A program made the translations under genes and the position numbers. Shown piece by piece: positions 1 to 7,542 of a DNA stretch of 15,680 nucleotides. The number at the start of each line of letters is the position of its first letter. Position 1 is the stretch's first letter. The stretch comes from Comamonadaceae bacterium (GTDB taxonomy: Bacteria > Pseudomonadota > Gammaproteobacteria > Burkholderiales > Burkholderiaceae_C), in the NCBI GenBank assembly GCA_947458305.1, contig CANGZO010000025.1:1-15680 (forward strand), read 5' to 3'. The notes beneath the pieces were generated by a model. That model made no database searches. It had not been told where the DNA came from and saw only the letters and a list, made by a program, of their open reading frames with translations.

Positions 1-43
1 TCAGTTGATGGGCCCTGAAACTGACCTGGCGCGTAAGCCAACT

Positions 44-70
44 TTGAGAATGGCGTGCTATTCTTAAAAT
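44..70 (+). promoter_or_regulatory. possible sigma-70 promoter of adk
   Basis: A TTGAGA at 44-49 and a TAAAAT at 65-70 resemble -35 and -10 elements, but the spacer is only 15 bases, shorter than the usual 16-18. The site lies about 64 bases upstream of the adk start codon. The first 67 bases also hold a short open frame with no recognisable family, which may be the tail of an upstream gene. The call rests on pattern resemblance only. Confidence 0.3.
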
Positions 71-133
71 ACAGATGCATCTGGTCTTTTGGCCGGACCG
101 ACCAAAACGATCACAAATGACAAGGACATCACC

Positions 134-790
134 ATGAGATTGATTCTGTTGGGTGCACCAGGCGCCGGCAAAGGGACACAGGCCACTTTCATCTGCCAAA
201 AATTCAACATCCCCCAAATTTCGACCGGTGACATGCTCAGGGCTGCCGTCAAAGCAGGGACGCCTTTGGGTCTGCAAGCCAAAGCCGTGATGGAATCAGG
301 TGGCTTGGTGAGCGATGACTTGATCATCAACTTGGTCAAAGAACGCATCGCTCAAAGCGATTGCGCCAATGGCTTTTTGTTTGACGGCTTTCCTCGCACC
401 ATCCCTCAGGCCGACGCCATGAAGGCCGCCGGCGTCAAACTCGACTATGTGCTGGAAATCGACGTTCCTTTTGATGCCATCATTGACCGCATGAGCGGAC
501 GACGCTCGCATCCTGCATCCGGTCGCACCTACCATGTCAAGTTCAACCCGCCCAAGGTAGAGGGCATGGACGATGTGACGGGTGAACCCTTGGTCCAACG
601 TGCAGACGACCACGAAGAAACCGTCAAAAAACGCTTGGACGTCTACAGCGCCCAAACCCGTCCATTGGTCGATTACTACGCCTCTTGGGCGCGTACCGAG
701 GCCAGCATGGCTCCGAAATACCGCGCGATCAGTGGCACCGGCAGTGTGGAAGACATCACCGCTCGCGCTTTCCAGGCTCTCGCAACCTGA
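134..790 (+). CDS. adk: adenylate kinase
   Basis: This protein of 218 residues is adenylate kinase, a cytoplasmic enzyme that interconverts ATP plus AMP and two ADP and so balances the adenylate pool. The P-loop GAPGAGKGT lies at residues 7-15 with Lys13. The AMP-binding segment follows, and DGFPRT with Arg88 is at 84-89. A long LID domain spans about 122-159 and holds the conserved Arg123 and Arg156; it lacks a cysteine zinc site, so it is the ordinary Gram-negative long form. The ATG at 134 is chosen because AAGGA at 122-126 sits seven bases upstream and because the protein then starts with the usual MRLILLGAPG. An in-frame ATG at 89 would add 15 unrelated residues and is rejected. A hairpin terminator follows the gene, so it appears to be a single-gene unit at its downstream end. 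The family assignment is near certain. Confidence 0.98.
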   Translation: MRLILLGAPGAGKGTQATFICQKFNIPQISTGDMLRAAVKAGTPLGLQAKAVMESGGLVSDDLIINLVKERIAQSDCANGFLFDGFPRTIPQADAMKAAGVKLDYVLEIDVPFDAIIDRMSGRRSHPASGRTYHVKFNPPKVEGMDDVTGEPLVQRADDHEETVKKRLDVYSAQTRPLVDYYASWARTEASMAPKYRAISGTGSVEDITARAFQALAT

Positions 791-810
791 GCCGCTTGTT
801 TCCATTCGCT

Positions 811-866
811 GCCGCTTTGGCGGCGCCTTGATCACAAAGCCCCGTTCAGGGGCTTTGCTGCTTTTG
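811..866 (+). terminator. rho-independent terminator after adk
   Basis: A perfect 9-bp stem (CAAAGCCCC at 835-843 with GGGGCTTTG at 849-857, 5-base loop) is followed by CTGCTTTT, a moderately T-rich tail. A smaller hairpin, GCCGC/GCGGC with a TTTG loop, sits just upstream at 811-824. The position between adk and the lexA control region fits termination of adk. Confidence 0.75.
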
Positions 867-911
867 CACACCCTGTTTTTTCAGCCCAAGCATTTTTTTG
901 AGTGAAATGGC

Positions 912-939
912 TTGCACAAATCAAAAAGCTGGTTAAAAA
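912..939 (+). promoter_or_regulatory. probable lexA promoter
   Basis: TTGCAC at 912-917 is a good -35 element, and TAAAAA at 934-939 lies 16 bases downstream as a weak -10 element. The first LexA operator (929-944) covers the -10 region, which is the arrangement expected for an autorepressed promoter. The -10 match is imperfect, so the exact start is uncertain. Confidence 0.45.
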
Positions 940-944
940 TACAG
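929..944 (+). promoter_or_regulatory. LexA operator (SOS box) 1
   Basis: The sequence fits CTG-N10-CAG exactly, with an AT-rich centre (CTGGTTAAAAATACAG). This is the core of the gammaproteobacterial and betaproteobacterial LexA box. It overlaps the candidate -10 region of lexA and lies 37 bases upstream of the start codon, consistent with autorepression of lexA. Confidence 0.8.
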
Positions 945-947
945 TCA

Positions 948-963
948 CTGGATGAAAAAACAG
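948..963 (+). promoter_or_regulatory. LexA operator (SOS box) 2
   Basis: A second CTG-N10-CAG site (CTGGATGAAAAAACAG) begins 19 bases after the first and is separated from it by three bases. Two operators in tandem before lexA match the arrangement known in Escherichia coli. It lies 17 bases upstream of the start codon and would sit in the 5' leader. Confidence 0.8.
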
Positions 964-980
964 CCATTCAAGGAAACACC

Positions 981-1652
981 ATGACCGACAACCCCAAACT
1001 GACCGCACGGCAACAAGAAATTCTGGAACTCATCCAGAACACCATCGCCAACACCGGTGCGCCCCCCACGCGTGCTGAAATCGCCAACGTCTTGGGTTTC
1101 AAGTCTGCCAACGCCGCTGAAGAACACCTCAAGGCATTGGCCAGAAAAGGCGCCATTGAGCTGGTCAGCGGCACTTCTCGCGGTATTCGCCTCAAAGGCA
1201 GCCAACGCAGCAGCCCAAGGGCCAGCAACGATCTATTCAGCATGAGTCTGCCCGGTTTGGGTCAGCTGTGTTTGCCCTTGGTGGGCCGTGTCGCAGCAGG
1301 CTCCCCCATCTTGGCCCAAGAGCACGTTGACCGCACTTACCAAGTCGAAAGCAGCTTGTTCACCATGCAGCCTGACTACCTGTTGCGCGTTCGCGGCATG
1401 TCCATGCGCGATGCCGGCATCATGGATGGCGATCTTCTGGCCGTTAAATCCACCAAAGAGGTCCGCAACGGACAAATTGTGGTGGCCAGACTGGGGGATG
1501 AAGTCACGGTCAAACGCCTTCACAAAACTGCCAGCGGTATTGAACTTCTGCCCGAAAACCCCGATTACCCGACGATACAAGTTCACCCCGGAGAACCCTT
1601 TGACATCGAGGGTTTGGCGGTGGGTTTGATCCGCAACAGCACTTTGATGTGA
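981..1652 (+). CDS. lexA: SOS repressor LexA
   Basis: This protein of 223 residues is LexA, the repressor of the DNA-damage (SOS) regulon, which cleaves itself when stimulated by RecA filaments. The N-terminal winged helix-turn-helix covers about residues 5-70, with the recognition region near 28-47. The C-terminal peptidase domain carries the Ala106-Gly107 scissile bond in the VAAGS context, catalytic Ser141 in GMSM and Lys178 in TVKRL. The Ser-to-Lys distance of 37 equals that in E. coli. The linker between the domains is about 20 residues longer than in the 202-residue E. coli protein. The ATG at 981 is preferred because AGGAA at 971-975 precedes it; a TTG at 912 would add unrelated residues and run through the operators. 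Two LexA boxes upstream indicate autoregulation. Confidence 0.98.
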   Translation: MTDNPKLTARQQEILELIQNTIANTGAPPTRAEIANVLGFKSANAAEEHLKALARKGAIELVSGTSRGIRLKGSQRSSPRASNDLFSMSLPGLGQLCLPLVGRVAAGSPILAQEHVDRTYQVESSLFTMQPDYLLRVRGMSMRDAGIMDGDLLAVKSTKEVRNGQIVVARLGDEVTVKRLHKTASGIELLPENPDYPTIQVHPGEPFDIEGLAVGLIRNSTLM

Positions 1653-1750
1653 AGCATTCGTCTTGCGTGCAGGTGGCGGGCGCTGTTCATCAGCCCTGAA
1701 CGCAGTGACTTTCTTTTGCAATCCTGTCTGTGTCCAACCTCCATGCTTTT

Positions 1751-1756
1751 GAAAGG
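1751..1756 (+). promoter_or_regulatory. ribosome binding site choosing the 1763 start
   Basis: GAAAGG lies six bases before an ATG at 1763. It supports that ATG over the in-frame GTG at 1730, which has no clear Shine-Dalgarno sequence. Confidence 0.5.
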
Positions 1757-1762
1757 TTTCAC

Positions 1763-2080
1763 ATGGGAATCGCTCTGCTTGCTCTTTCTGGTTTGTTCAA
1801 GACTTTCTCTGGGACTCAAAACCCAAAAATCTCAGCCACGCCTCGCTCACCAGGTCGTCTCCACCCCAGCTGGGCCTCAAGGACCCACGTTGGCCCGACA
1901 AATATTCAAAGACACATGCCTTCTTTGCCCAAGGTCCCCTGCCTCAAGGTTTTGAGGGTCCGAGATTCGGCGGATGACCCACAAACGACGGGAAGAATGG
2001 TGATCTCAGGTCGTATGGCCGACGTGTGCGCAGAACTGGACAGGCTGGCTGCACTCGAAATGCGCCACCTGAGCCATTGA
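1763..2080 (+). CDS. small conserved-type hypothetical protein
   Basis: This frame encodes 105 residues of unknown function. The N-terminus, MGIALLALSGLFKTFSG, is hydrophobic to amphipathic and could be a membrane-associated helix, though it is too short to call a signal peptide. The middle is Pro/Ser-rich and low in structure. The C-terminus contains GRMVISGRMADVCAELDRL, a regular, probably helical segment. I recall similar endings on small Burkholderiales hypothetical proteins, but no search was made. The gene starts 110 bases after lexA in the same direction with no clear terminator between them, so readthrough from lexA is possible. No LexA box lies directly before it. A second, overlapping frame (1716-1955) has no such motif and is treated as a shadow. 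Confidence 0.65.
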   Translation: MGIALLALSGLFKTFSGTQNPKISATPRSPGRLHPSWASRTHVGPTNIQRHMPSLPKVPCLKVLRVRDSADDPQTTGRMVISGRMADVCAELDRLAALEMRHLSH

Positions 2081-2146
2081 CCTGGCAAATAAAGGGGTGT
2101 CCATCGTCTGGCCGCCCCGCCCAAAGCCCTTCATTCACAAGGCACA

Positions 2147-3163
2147 ATGTCGGGCATGAACATTGTGATCCTTGACGACTACCAAGATGTCGTCCGCAAA
2201 CTTGAGTGCGCCTCCAAACTCGAGAACTATTCCGCCAAGGTGTACACCAACACGATCAAAGGCATCGGACAACTTTCTGTCAGGCTGAAAGATGCCGATG
2301 TGATCGTCTTGATCCGCGAGCGAACGGCTTTGAACAAGGCCTTGATCGAAAAACTGCCCCGACTCAAATTGATCGCGCAAACTGGACGCGTGGGTGGGCA
2401 CATCGACTTGGCTGCCTGCACTGAGCGTGGCATTGCAGTGGCAGAAGGCGTCGGCTCACCTGTGGCGCCGGCTGAATTGACCTGGGCACTGGTCATGGCC
2501 GCTGCCCGCAGGCTGCCTCAGTACATCAGCAATCTGAAACACGGCGCTTGGCAACAGTCGGGCCTAAAATCCAGCGCCATGCCGACCAACTTCGGCTTGG
2601 GCACGGTTTTGAAAGGCAAGACTCTGGGCATCTGGGGTTACGGAAAAATTGGCCAAATGGTGGCGGGCTATGGCCGCGCTTTCGGCATGAATGTTCAGGT
2701 TTGGGGCAGCGATGAGTCTCGCGTTCGCGCCGTCAAAGACGGTTTGGCTGCAGCAACCAGCCGCGAATCATTTTTTGACACTGCCGACGTCTTGTCCCTG
2801 CACTTGCGTTTGAACGAAGTGACGGCAGGCATTGTGACGGCTGATGACTTAGGGCGAATGAAGCCCACGGCTCTTTTGGTCAACACCTCACGTGCCGAGC
2901 TGATCGAACCCAATGCACTGATCGGCGCCTTGAACCGAGGTCGGCCAGGCTTAGCCGCCATCGATGTTTTTGAGTCTGAACCCATTTTGCAGGGATCGGC
3001 CCTCCTTCGACTGGAAAACTGCATCTGCACACCGCACATCGGTTATGTCGAAAAAGACAGTTACGAGCTGTACTTCGGCACGGCTTTTGACAATGTGGTG
3101 AATTACATCAAGGGCACACCCACCAACATCGTGAACCCGGGTGCCTTGCAGGTTCGTCGCTGA
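2147..3163 (+). CDS. D-2-hydroxyacid dehydrogenase, NAD-binding family
   Basis: This protein of 338 residues belongs to the D-isomer-specific 2-hydroxyacid dehydrogenases (the SerA, formate and glyoxylate dehydrogenase superfamily), cytoplasmic enzymes that reduce 2-oxoacids or oxidise D-2-hydroxyacids with NAD(P). The substrate-binding half spans about residues 1-105 and 300-338. The Rossmann domain holds GYGKIG, a GxGxxG motif, at 164-169. The catalytic set is visible: Arg249 in NTSRAEL, Glu278 in FESEP and His297 in TPHIGY. The Arg-to-Glu distance of 29 equals that of E. coli SerA. The C-terminal regulatory ACT domain of long SerA is absent, so a role in serine synthesis is not implied. 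AAGG at 2139-2142 is close to the ATG at 2147; an in-frame ATG at 2156 (MNIVILDDY) is an equally plausible start. The substrate cannot be read from the sequence. Confidence 0.9.
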   Translation: MSGMNIVILDDYQDVVRKLECASKLENYSAKVYTNTIKGIGQLSVRLKDADVIVLIRERTALNKALIEKLPRLKLIAQTGRVGGHIDLAACTERGIAVAEGVGSPVAPAELTWALVMAAARRLPQYISNLKHGAWQQSGLKSSAMPTNFGLGTVLKGKTLGIWGYGKIGQMVAGYGRAFGMNVQVWGSDESRVRAVKDGLAAATSRESFFDTADVLSLHLRLNEVTAGIVTADDLGRMKPTALLVNTSRAELIEPNALIGALNRGRPGLAAIDVFESEPILQGSALLRLENCICTPHIGYVEKDSYELYFGTAFDNVVNYIKGTPTNIVNPGALQVRR

Positions 3164-3270
3164 AAGCCGTTCCATAATTGATGGTTTTAAAAGTTTCGAC
3201 CCCCAGCGCAGCCTGGCCACCTTCTGTTTTTCAACGATCTTGCCAAGGGCTTTGAGCCCAGCCATCCCAA

Positions 3271-4791
3271 ATGACCGTTTCATTTCAAAAAGTCGCCGTG
3301 ATCGGCGCCGGCGCCATGGGCCGGGGCATTGCCCAAATTGCGGCCCAAGCCGGCAGCCAAGTCTGGCTTTACGACACCCAACCCGAAGCCATTGCCAAAG
3401 CCCGCGACGCCGTGTTTCAGCAGTGGGACAAGCTGCAAGAAAAAGGCCGCCTCACAGCCGAAGCCGTGGCAGGCCACAAAAGTCGCCTGCTGGGGGCCTC
3501 CAACCTGCAAGATCTGGCCGGGTGCGATCTGGTGGTCGAAGCCATCGTCGAAAAAATCGACATCAAGAAAAGCCTGTTCACTGAATTGGAAAAGGTTCTG
3601 GCCACCACGGCCGTGCTGGTCACCAACACCTCTTCGCTCTCGGTCACGGCCATTGCCGCGGCCTTGCAGCGCCCAGCCCAGTTTGCCGGTTACCACTTCT
3701 TCAACCCTGTGCCACTCATGAAGGTGGTCGAGGTGATCGCTGGCCTCAAAACCGACCCCGCCGTTTGTGAGCGCTTGACCGAGTTTGCCCGCCAGATGGG
3801 CCACACGCCCGTGCAGGCGCAAGACACGCCCGGCTTCATCGTCAACCACGCTGGGCGCGGTTACGGTACCGAAGCTTTGCGCATCGTGAGTGAAGGTGTG
3901 GCCGATTTCGCCACCATCGACCGCATCTTGCGCGACCAGGTCGGCTTCAAGTTGGGGCCTTTCGAGTTGTTTGACTTGACGGCGCTCGATGTCTCCCACC
4001 ATGTGATCGAGGCGATTTACCACCAGTATTACGAAGAGCCACGCTACCGCCCCAACGTGATCACCGCCCAACGTTTGGCCGGGGGTGTGGTGGGCAAAAA
4101 AGTGGGCGAAGGCTTTTACAAATACATCGATGGCGCAGCCCAAGTGCCCGCCGAACCACCCGTGCCCGTGGTGGACAACATGCCACCGGTGTGGGTCTCA
4201 CCCAGAGCTGCACGCCGCTTGGAGCTGCTGCAAGTTCTGAAAAACTTGGGCGCCAAAATCGAAACCGGTGCCTCGCCCTCCCCAGAAGCACTGACCATCG
4301 TTGCGCCTTTGGGCTTTGACATCACCACGGTGGCCGTGGTTGAACGCTTGGACCCAGCCCGCACCGTGGGCATCGACATGCTGTTTGACGATGGCGCCAC
4401 CAAGCGCCGCGTGCTGGCCACCAACCCAGCCACCCGCGCTGACATGCGCGATGCCGCACATGCCTTGTTTGCACGCGACGGCAAAGCCGTGTCGGTGATC
4501 CGCGACAGCGGTGGCTTTGTCACTCAACGCGTGGTGGCCACCATTGTCAACATCGCCTCCGACATTTGCCAACAACGCATCTGCAGCCCGCAAGACCTTG
4601 AAACTGCCGTCACCTTGGGCCTAGCCTACCCCATGGGCCCACTGGCCATGGGCAACCGCTTGGGACCCGACAGCATTTTGGAAGTGCTGTTCAACCTGCA
4701 AACGGTTTACGGCGACCCCCGTTATCGTCCCAGCCCCTGGTTGCGCCGCCGCGGGGCGATTGGACTGTCGCTCATGCACACGGAAGACTGA
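3271..4791 (+). CDS. 3-hydroxyacyl-CoA dehydrogenase, double C-terminal domain
   Basis: This protein of 506 residues oxidises 3-hydroxyacyl-CoA to 3-oxoacyl-CoA with NAD, the third step of beta-oxidation. The Rossmann domain has GAGAMG at residues 12-17 and an acidic Asp35 at the end of strand two, which favours NAD. The catalytic dyad is His142 (YHFFNP) and Glu154, twelve residues apart as in the mammalian enzyme. The first C-terminal 3HCDH domain runs from about 187 to 285 (PGFIVNHAGRGYGTEA). A linker and a second, diverged copy (GGFVTQRVVATIVN) follow at about 405-490. This layout and length match PaaH/PaaC-type enzymes rather than short HBD types. No clear Shine-Dalgarno sequence precedes the ATG at 3271. 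Only two bases separate its stop from the next start, so the two are co-translated. Whether it acts on fatty or on phenylacetate-type substrates is not resolved. Confidence 0.93.
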   Translation: MTVSFQKVAVIGAGAMGRGIAQIAAQAGSQVWLYDTQPEAIAKARDAVFQQWDKLQEKGRLTAEAVAGHKSRLLGASNLQDLAGCDLVVEAIVEKIDIKKSLFTELEKVLATTAVLVTNTSSLSVTAIAAALQRPAQFAGYHFFNPVPLMKVVEVIAGLKTDPAVCERLTEFARQMGHTPVQAQDTPGFIVNHAGRGYGTEALRIVSEGVADFATIDRILRDQVGFKLGPFELFDLTALDVSHHVIEAIYHQYYEEPRYRPNVITAQRLAGGVVGKKVGEGFYKYIDGAAQVPAEPPVPVVDNMPPVWVSPRAARRLELLQVLKNLGAKIETGASPSPEALTIVAPLGFDITTVAVVERLDPARTVGIDMLFDDGATKRRVLATNPATRADMRDAAHALFARDGKAVSVIRDSGGFVTQRVVATIVNIASDICQQRICSPQDLETAVTLGLAYPMGPLAMGNRLGPDSILEVLFNLQTVYGDPRYRPSPWLRRRGAIGLSLMHTED

Positions 4792-4793
4792 AA

Positions 4794-5573
4794 ATGACCG
4801 CCCAACTCCTCAGCACCAGCGAAGGCCAGACCCTGGTCCTGACCCTTAGCAATCCCGAGTTTCGAAACGCCCTCGGGCCTGAGATGTACGCCGCCGGGGT
4901 CGAGGCTCTGAGCGTGGCCGAGTCCAGCCCTGAGGTTCGCAGCGTGGTCATTACCGGGGCCAACGGCATCTTTTGCGCGGGCGGCAATCTGCAGCGCCTG
5001 CAAAGCAACCGCCAGTTGCCGCCCGAGCACCAGGCGCAAAGCATCGAAGGCCTGCACAACTGGATCGAAGCCATCCGCACCTTCCCCAAACCCGTGATCG
5101 CGGCCGTGGAAGGGCCTGCGGCCGGTGCTGGTTTTTCTTTGGCTCTGGCATGCGACATGATCGTGGCCGCGCGCAACAGCGTGTTTGTGATGGCTTACAG
5201 CTCGATTGCTTTGTCGCCCGATGGCGGCGGCAGCTGGAGTCTGTCACGCGCTGTGCCCCGCCAATTGGCCACTGAGCTGCTGATGTGCGGCGAACGCATG
5301 GGTGCCGAGCGACTTCAGCAACTGGGCGTCGTCAACCACTTGGCAGATGAAGGCCAAGCACTGCGACAGGCTTTGGAACTTTGTGAGCAGCTCAACGCGC
5401 GTGCGCCCAACGCCCTGGCCAGCATCAAGGAGTTGCTCAGCGACGCAGACTCCAGCAGCTTGAATGCACAACTGGCTCGCGAGCGCGATCACTTTGTCAA
5501 AAATCTGCACCATGCCAACGCGGGTATCGGTATTTCTGCTTTTTTAAACAAGCAAAAACCAAGTTACAACTGA
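4794..5573 (+). CDS. crotonase-family enzyme, PaaG-like (isomerase or oxepin-CoA hydrolase type)
   Basis: This protein of 259 residues has the crotonase fold. The CoA and oxyanion-hole segment CAGGN is at residues 61-65, and GPAAGAGFSLALACD is at 107-121. The two glutamates that catalyse water addition in classical enoyl-CoA hydratase are missing: by hand alignment they correspond to Ser115 and Tyr135. Asp143 in SPDGGGSW sits where the PaaG ring isomerase of phenylacetate degradation has its catalytic Asp. I therefore expect a double-bond isomerase or a related reaction rather than ordinary hydration. Similar Burkholderiales proteins are often labelled oxepin-CoA hydrolase, alternative type; I could not test that. 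The start follows the preceding stop by two bases, so the gene is translationally coupled to the hydroxyacyl-CoA dehydrogenase. Confidence 0.88.
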   Translation: MTAQLLSTSEGQTLVLTLSNPEFRNALGPEMYAAGVEALSVAESSPEVRSVVITGANGIFCAGGNLQRLQSNRQLPPEHQAQSIEGLHNWIEAIRTFPKPVIAAVEGPAAGAGFSLALACDMIVAARNSVFVMAYSSIALSPDGGGSWSLSRAVPRQLATELLMCGERMGAERLQQLGVVNHLADEGQALRQALELCEQLNARAPNALASIKELLSDADSSSLNAQLARERDHFVKNLHHANAGIGISAFLNKQKPSYN

Positions 5574-5630
5574 GTCGGCTGGTCCCCCAGGCGACAAAAA
5601 TCCAATCACCAGTCACTCAAAGGACAGAGC

Positions 5631-6350
5631 ATGGACGAACCGATTCTGACAATGGAGGAAAGAGAAGCGATCAACAGCGGTCGCTGGTTTTCCACCCTCT
5701 CCCCTTCACTTCGTCACGACATACTTCGATGCGCTTACGTCAAACGCCACAAGGACGGCGACATGCTCGCGGCTCGGGGCGATCCACCCGAGCAGTGGAT
5801 CGCCTGCGCCAAGGGCGCGGTGCGCGTGAGCTCGACCTCGGTGTCGGGCAAACAAATCACCTTGACCTATGTGGAGCCGGGTATCTGGTTTGGCGATGTG
5901 TCGATCTTCGATGGGGACCGGCGCACACACGATTGCTATGCACACGGCGACACCACCACGCTGAACGTGGCCAAGGCCGACTTCAAGAAAATCCTGACGC
6001 AGCACGTCGAGTTTTACGACGCCATGCTGCGGCTGCATGCTCGCCGCATTCGCCAGCTTTACGGCTTGGTAGAGGACCTCAACACCCTGCCCTTGCGCGC
6101 ACGCCTGGCCAAACAGCTCAACCACTTGCTGCGCAGCTACGGCGTGCCCAGTTTGTCGGACGCCAAAGCCATCCGCATCAGCTTGCAACTGGCACAGGAA
6201 GAGTTGGCGCAGTTGTTGGGGGCATCGCGCCAACGCGTGAACCAAGAGCTCAAGCAAATGGAACGCGAACAAATCATTCGCATCGAGCCCGGTGGCTTGG
6301 TGGTGCTGGACCGCGATGCACTCTTGCTGATCGTGAACGCAGACCACTGA
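5631..6350 (+). CDS. Crp/Fnr-family transcriptional regulator
   Basis: This protein of 239 residues has the Crp/Fnr layout. A cyclic-nucleotide-like beta-barrel lies at about residues 18-130, with a GIWFGDVSIFDGDRRTHD segment in the phosphate-binding-cassette position. A long dimerisation helix covers about 130-155. A winged helix-turn-helix lies at about 178-225, with LAQEELAQLLGASRQRVNQEL as its core (quoted region 188-208). The usual cassette Glu is Asp here, so binding of cAMP is doubtful. The few cysteines do not form the FNR iron-sulfur pattern. AAAGGA at 5619-5624 gives a good ribosome binding site for the ATG at 5631. The gene lies between the crotonase and kinase genes in the same direction, so it probably controls this cluster. 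I saw no convincing operator. Confidence 0.9.
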   Translation: MDEPILTMEEREAINSGRWFSTLSPSLRHDILRCAYVKRHKDGDMLAARGDPPEQWIACAKGAVRVSSTSVSGKQITLTYVEPGIWFGDVSIFDGDRRTHDCYAHGDTTTLNVAKADFKKILTQHVEFYDAMLRLHARRIRQLYGLVEDLNTLPLRARLAKQLNHLLRSYGVPSLSDAKAIRISLQLAQEELAQLLGASRQRVNQELKQMEREQIIRIEPGGLVVLDRDALLLIVNADH

Positions 6351-6414
6351 CCCCGTCAGACTTTTCAACATTTCAGCGCCGAACAGCGGCACCAGACTTA
6401 GAACGGGTCAACCC

Positions 6415-7500
6415 ATGAGTGCTTTTGACCATTTTGTGGGGACCCGGCCTGTCACCGGTACCCACGCCTTCGACATCCCGGCCCTGGAGGTCTGGCTCAG
6501 CACCAGACTGCCGGGCTTTGCAGGCCCCTTGAGCGTGGAAATGTTCAAGGGCGGCCAATCCAATCCCACTTACAAGCTCATCACCCCATCGCGCCAATAC
6601 GTGATGCGGGCCAAGCCAGGTCCTGTGGCCAAGTTGTTGCCCTCGGCGCATGCCATCGAGCGAGAATTCGCCGTCATGAAAGGCTTGCACGGCACCGATG
6701 TACCGGTGGCTGAGATGCATGTGCTTTGTGATGACGAGTCGGTGATTGGCCGTGCGTTTTATGTGATGGAGTTCGTGCAAGGCCGCGTGCTCTGGGACCA
6801 GTCACTGCCGGGCATGACGCCTGCCGAGCGCGGCGCAATTTACGATGAAATGAACCGCGTGCTGGCCGCTTTGCACAAAGTCGATGTCACCAAGCAAGGC
6901 CTGTCCAGCTACGGCAAACCCGGCAACTACATCGAGCGCCAGATCGGCCGCTGGAGCAAACAGTACGCCGCCTCCATCACCCAGCCCATCCCCGAGATGG
7001 ACCAGCTGATCGAGTGGCTACCTCAAAACATCCCAGCCAGCGCCAAGGATGAATCCTTGGTCGGTATCGTGCACGGCGACTACCGCTTAGATAACCTGAT
7101 GTTCCACCCCACCGAAGCCCGCGTGCTGGCGGTGCTGGACTGGGAGCTGTCTACCCTGGGTCATCCGCTGGCCGATTTCAGCTACCACTGCATGGCCTGG
7201 CACATCAGACCCGGCACCTTCCGTGGCATCGGCGGGCTTGACCTGGCCAGCTTGGGTATCCCTTCTGAGGCCGAATACATCCGCCGCTATTGCGAGCGCA
7301 CCGGCTTCACCACGCCCGAGGCTTTGGTCAAAGACTGGAACTTTTACCTCGCCTACAACATGTTCCGCATCGCGGCCATCTTGCAAGGCATTGCCAAACG
7401 CGTCGAAGACGGCACCGCATCCAGCGAACAAGCCAAGACCTCCGGCGCTGGCGCCCGCCCCATGGCCGAATTGGCCTGGCGTTTTGCCTGCCAAACCTGA
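6415..7500 (+). CDS. aminoglycoside-phosphotransferase-fold kinase, ACAD10/11 N-domain type
   Basis: This protein of 361 residues is a small-molecule kinase of the APH/choline kinase fold. The glycine-rich nucleotide loop is FKGGQSNPTY at residues 44-53. Lys or Arg for ATP binding sits in YVMRAKPG at 62-69. The catalytic loop is HGDYRLDN at 220-227 with Asp222 and Asn227. The metal-binding motif LDWE at 241-244 contains Asp242. The same kinase domain is fused ahead of the dehydrogenase in vertebrate ACAD10 and ACAD11. It is also found as LvaA, which phosphorylates 4-hydroxyvaleryl-CoA in the levulinate pathway of Pseudomonas putida. Here it lies 42 bases before such a dehydrogenase. I infer a hydroxyacyl-CoA kinase; antibiotic resistance is unlikely. 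The ribosome binding site is weak (ACGGGT). Confidence 0.88.
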   Translation: MSAFDHFVGTRPVTGTHAFDIPALEVWLSTRLPGFAGPLSVEMFKGGQSNPTYKLITPSRQYVMRAKPGPVAKLLPSAHAIEREFAVMKGLHGTDVPVAEMHVLCDDESVIGRAFYVMEFVQGRVLWDQSLPGMTPAERGAIYDEMNRVLAALHKVDVTKQGLSSYGKPGNYIERQIGRWSKQYAASITQPIPEMDQLIEWLPQNIPASAKDESLVGIVHGDYRLDNLMFHPTEARVLAVLDWELSTLGHPLADFSYHCMAWHIRPGTFRGIGGLDLASLGIPSEAEYIRRYCERTGFTTPEALVKDWNFYLAYNMFRIAAILQGIAKRVEDGTASSEQAKTSGAGARPMAELAWRFACQT

Positions 7501-7542
7501 TCCCTTTTACAAAACCACAACCCAACCCTCAGGAGAGAGACC

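Noticed and set aside
1..67. Short open frame at the left edge that could be the tail of an upstream gene
   Set aside because: The roughly 21 residues ending at a stop at 65-67 match no family I recognise, so no gene is called.
89..133. Upstream ATG extending adk by 15 residues
   Set aside because: The extra residues are not family-like, and a ribosome binding site is correctly spaced for the ATG at 134.
3164..3270. A promoter before the 3-hydroxyacyl-CoA dehydrogenase
   Set aside because: CATAAT at about 3173-3178 has no -35 element at acceptable spacing, so no promoter is called even though one is expected nearby.
3280..4143. A long open frame (287 codons) on the minus strand opposite the 3-hydroxyacyl-CoA dehydrogenase
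   Set aside because: It is antisense to a gene with clear motifs, has low-complexity His/Gly/Asp-rich composition and shows no family signature. It is a codon-bias shadow.
6415..7500. Kinase as an aminoglycoside resistance gene
   Set aside because: The fold motifs are shared, but the neighbourhood and the ACAD10/11-type sequence point to acyl-CoA metabolism.
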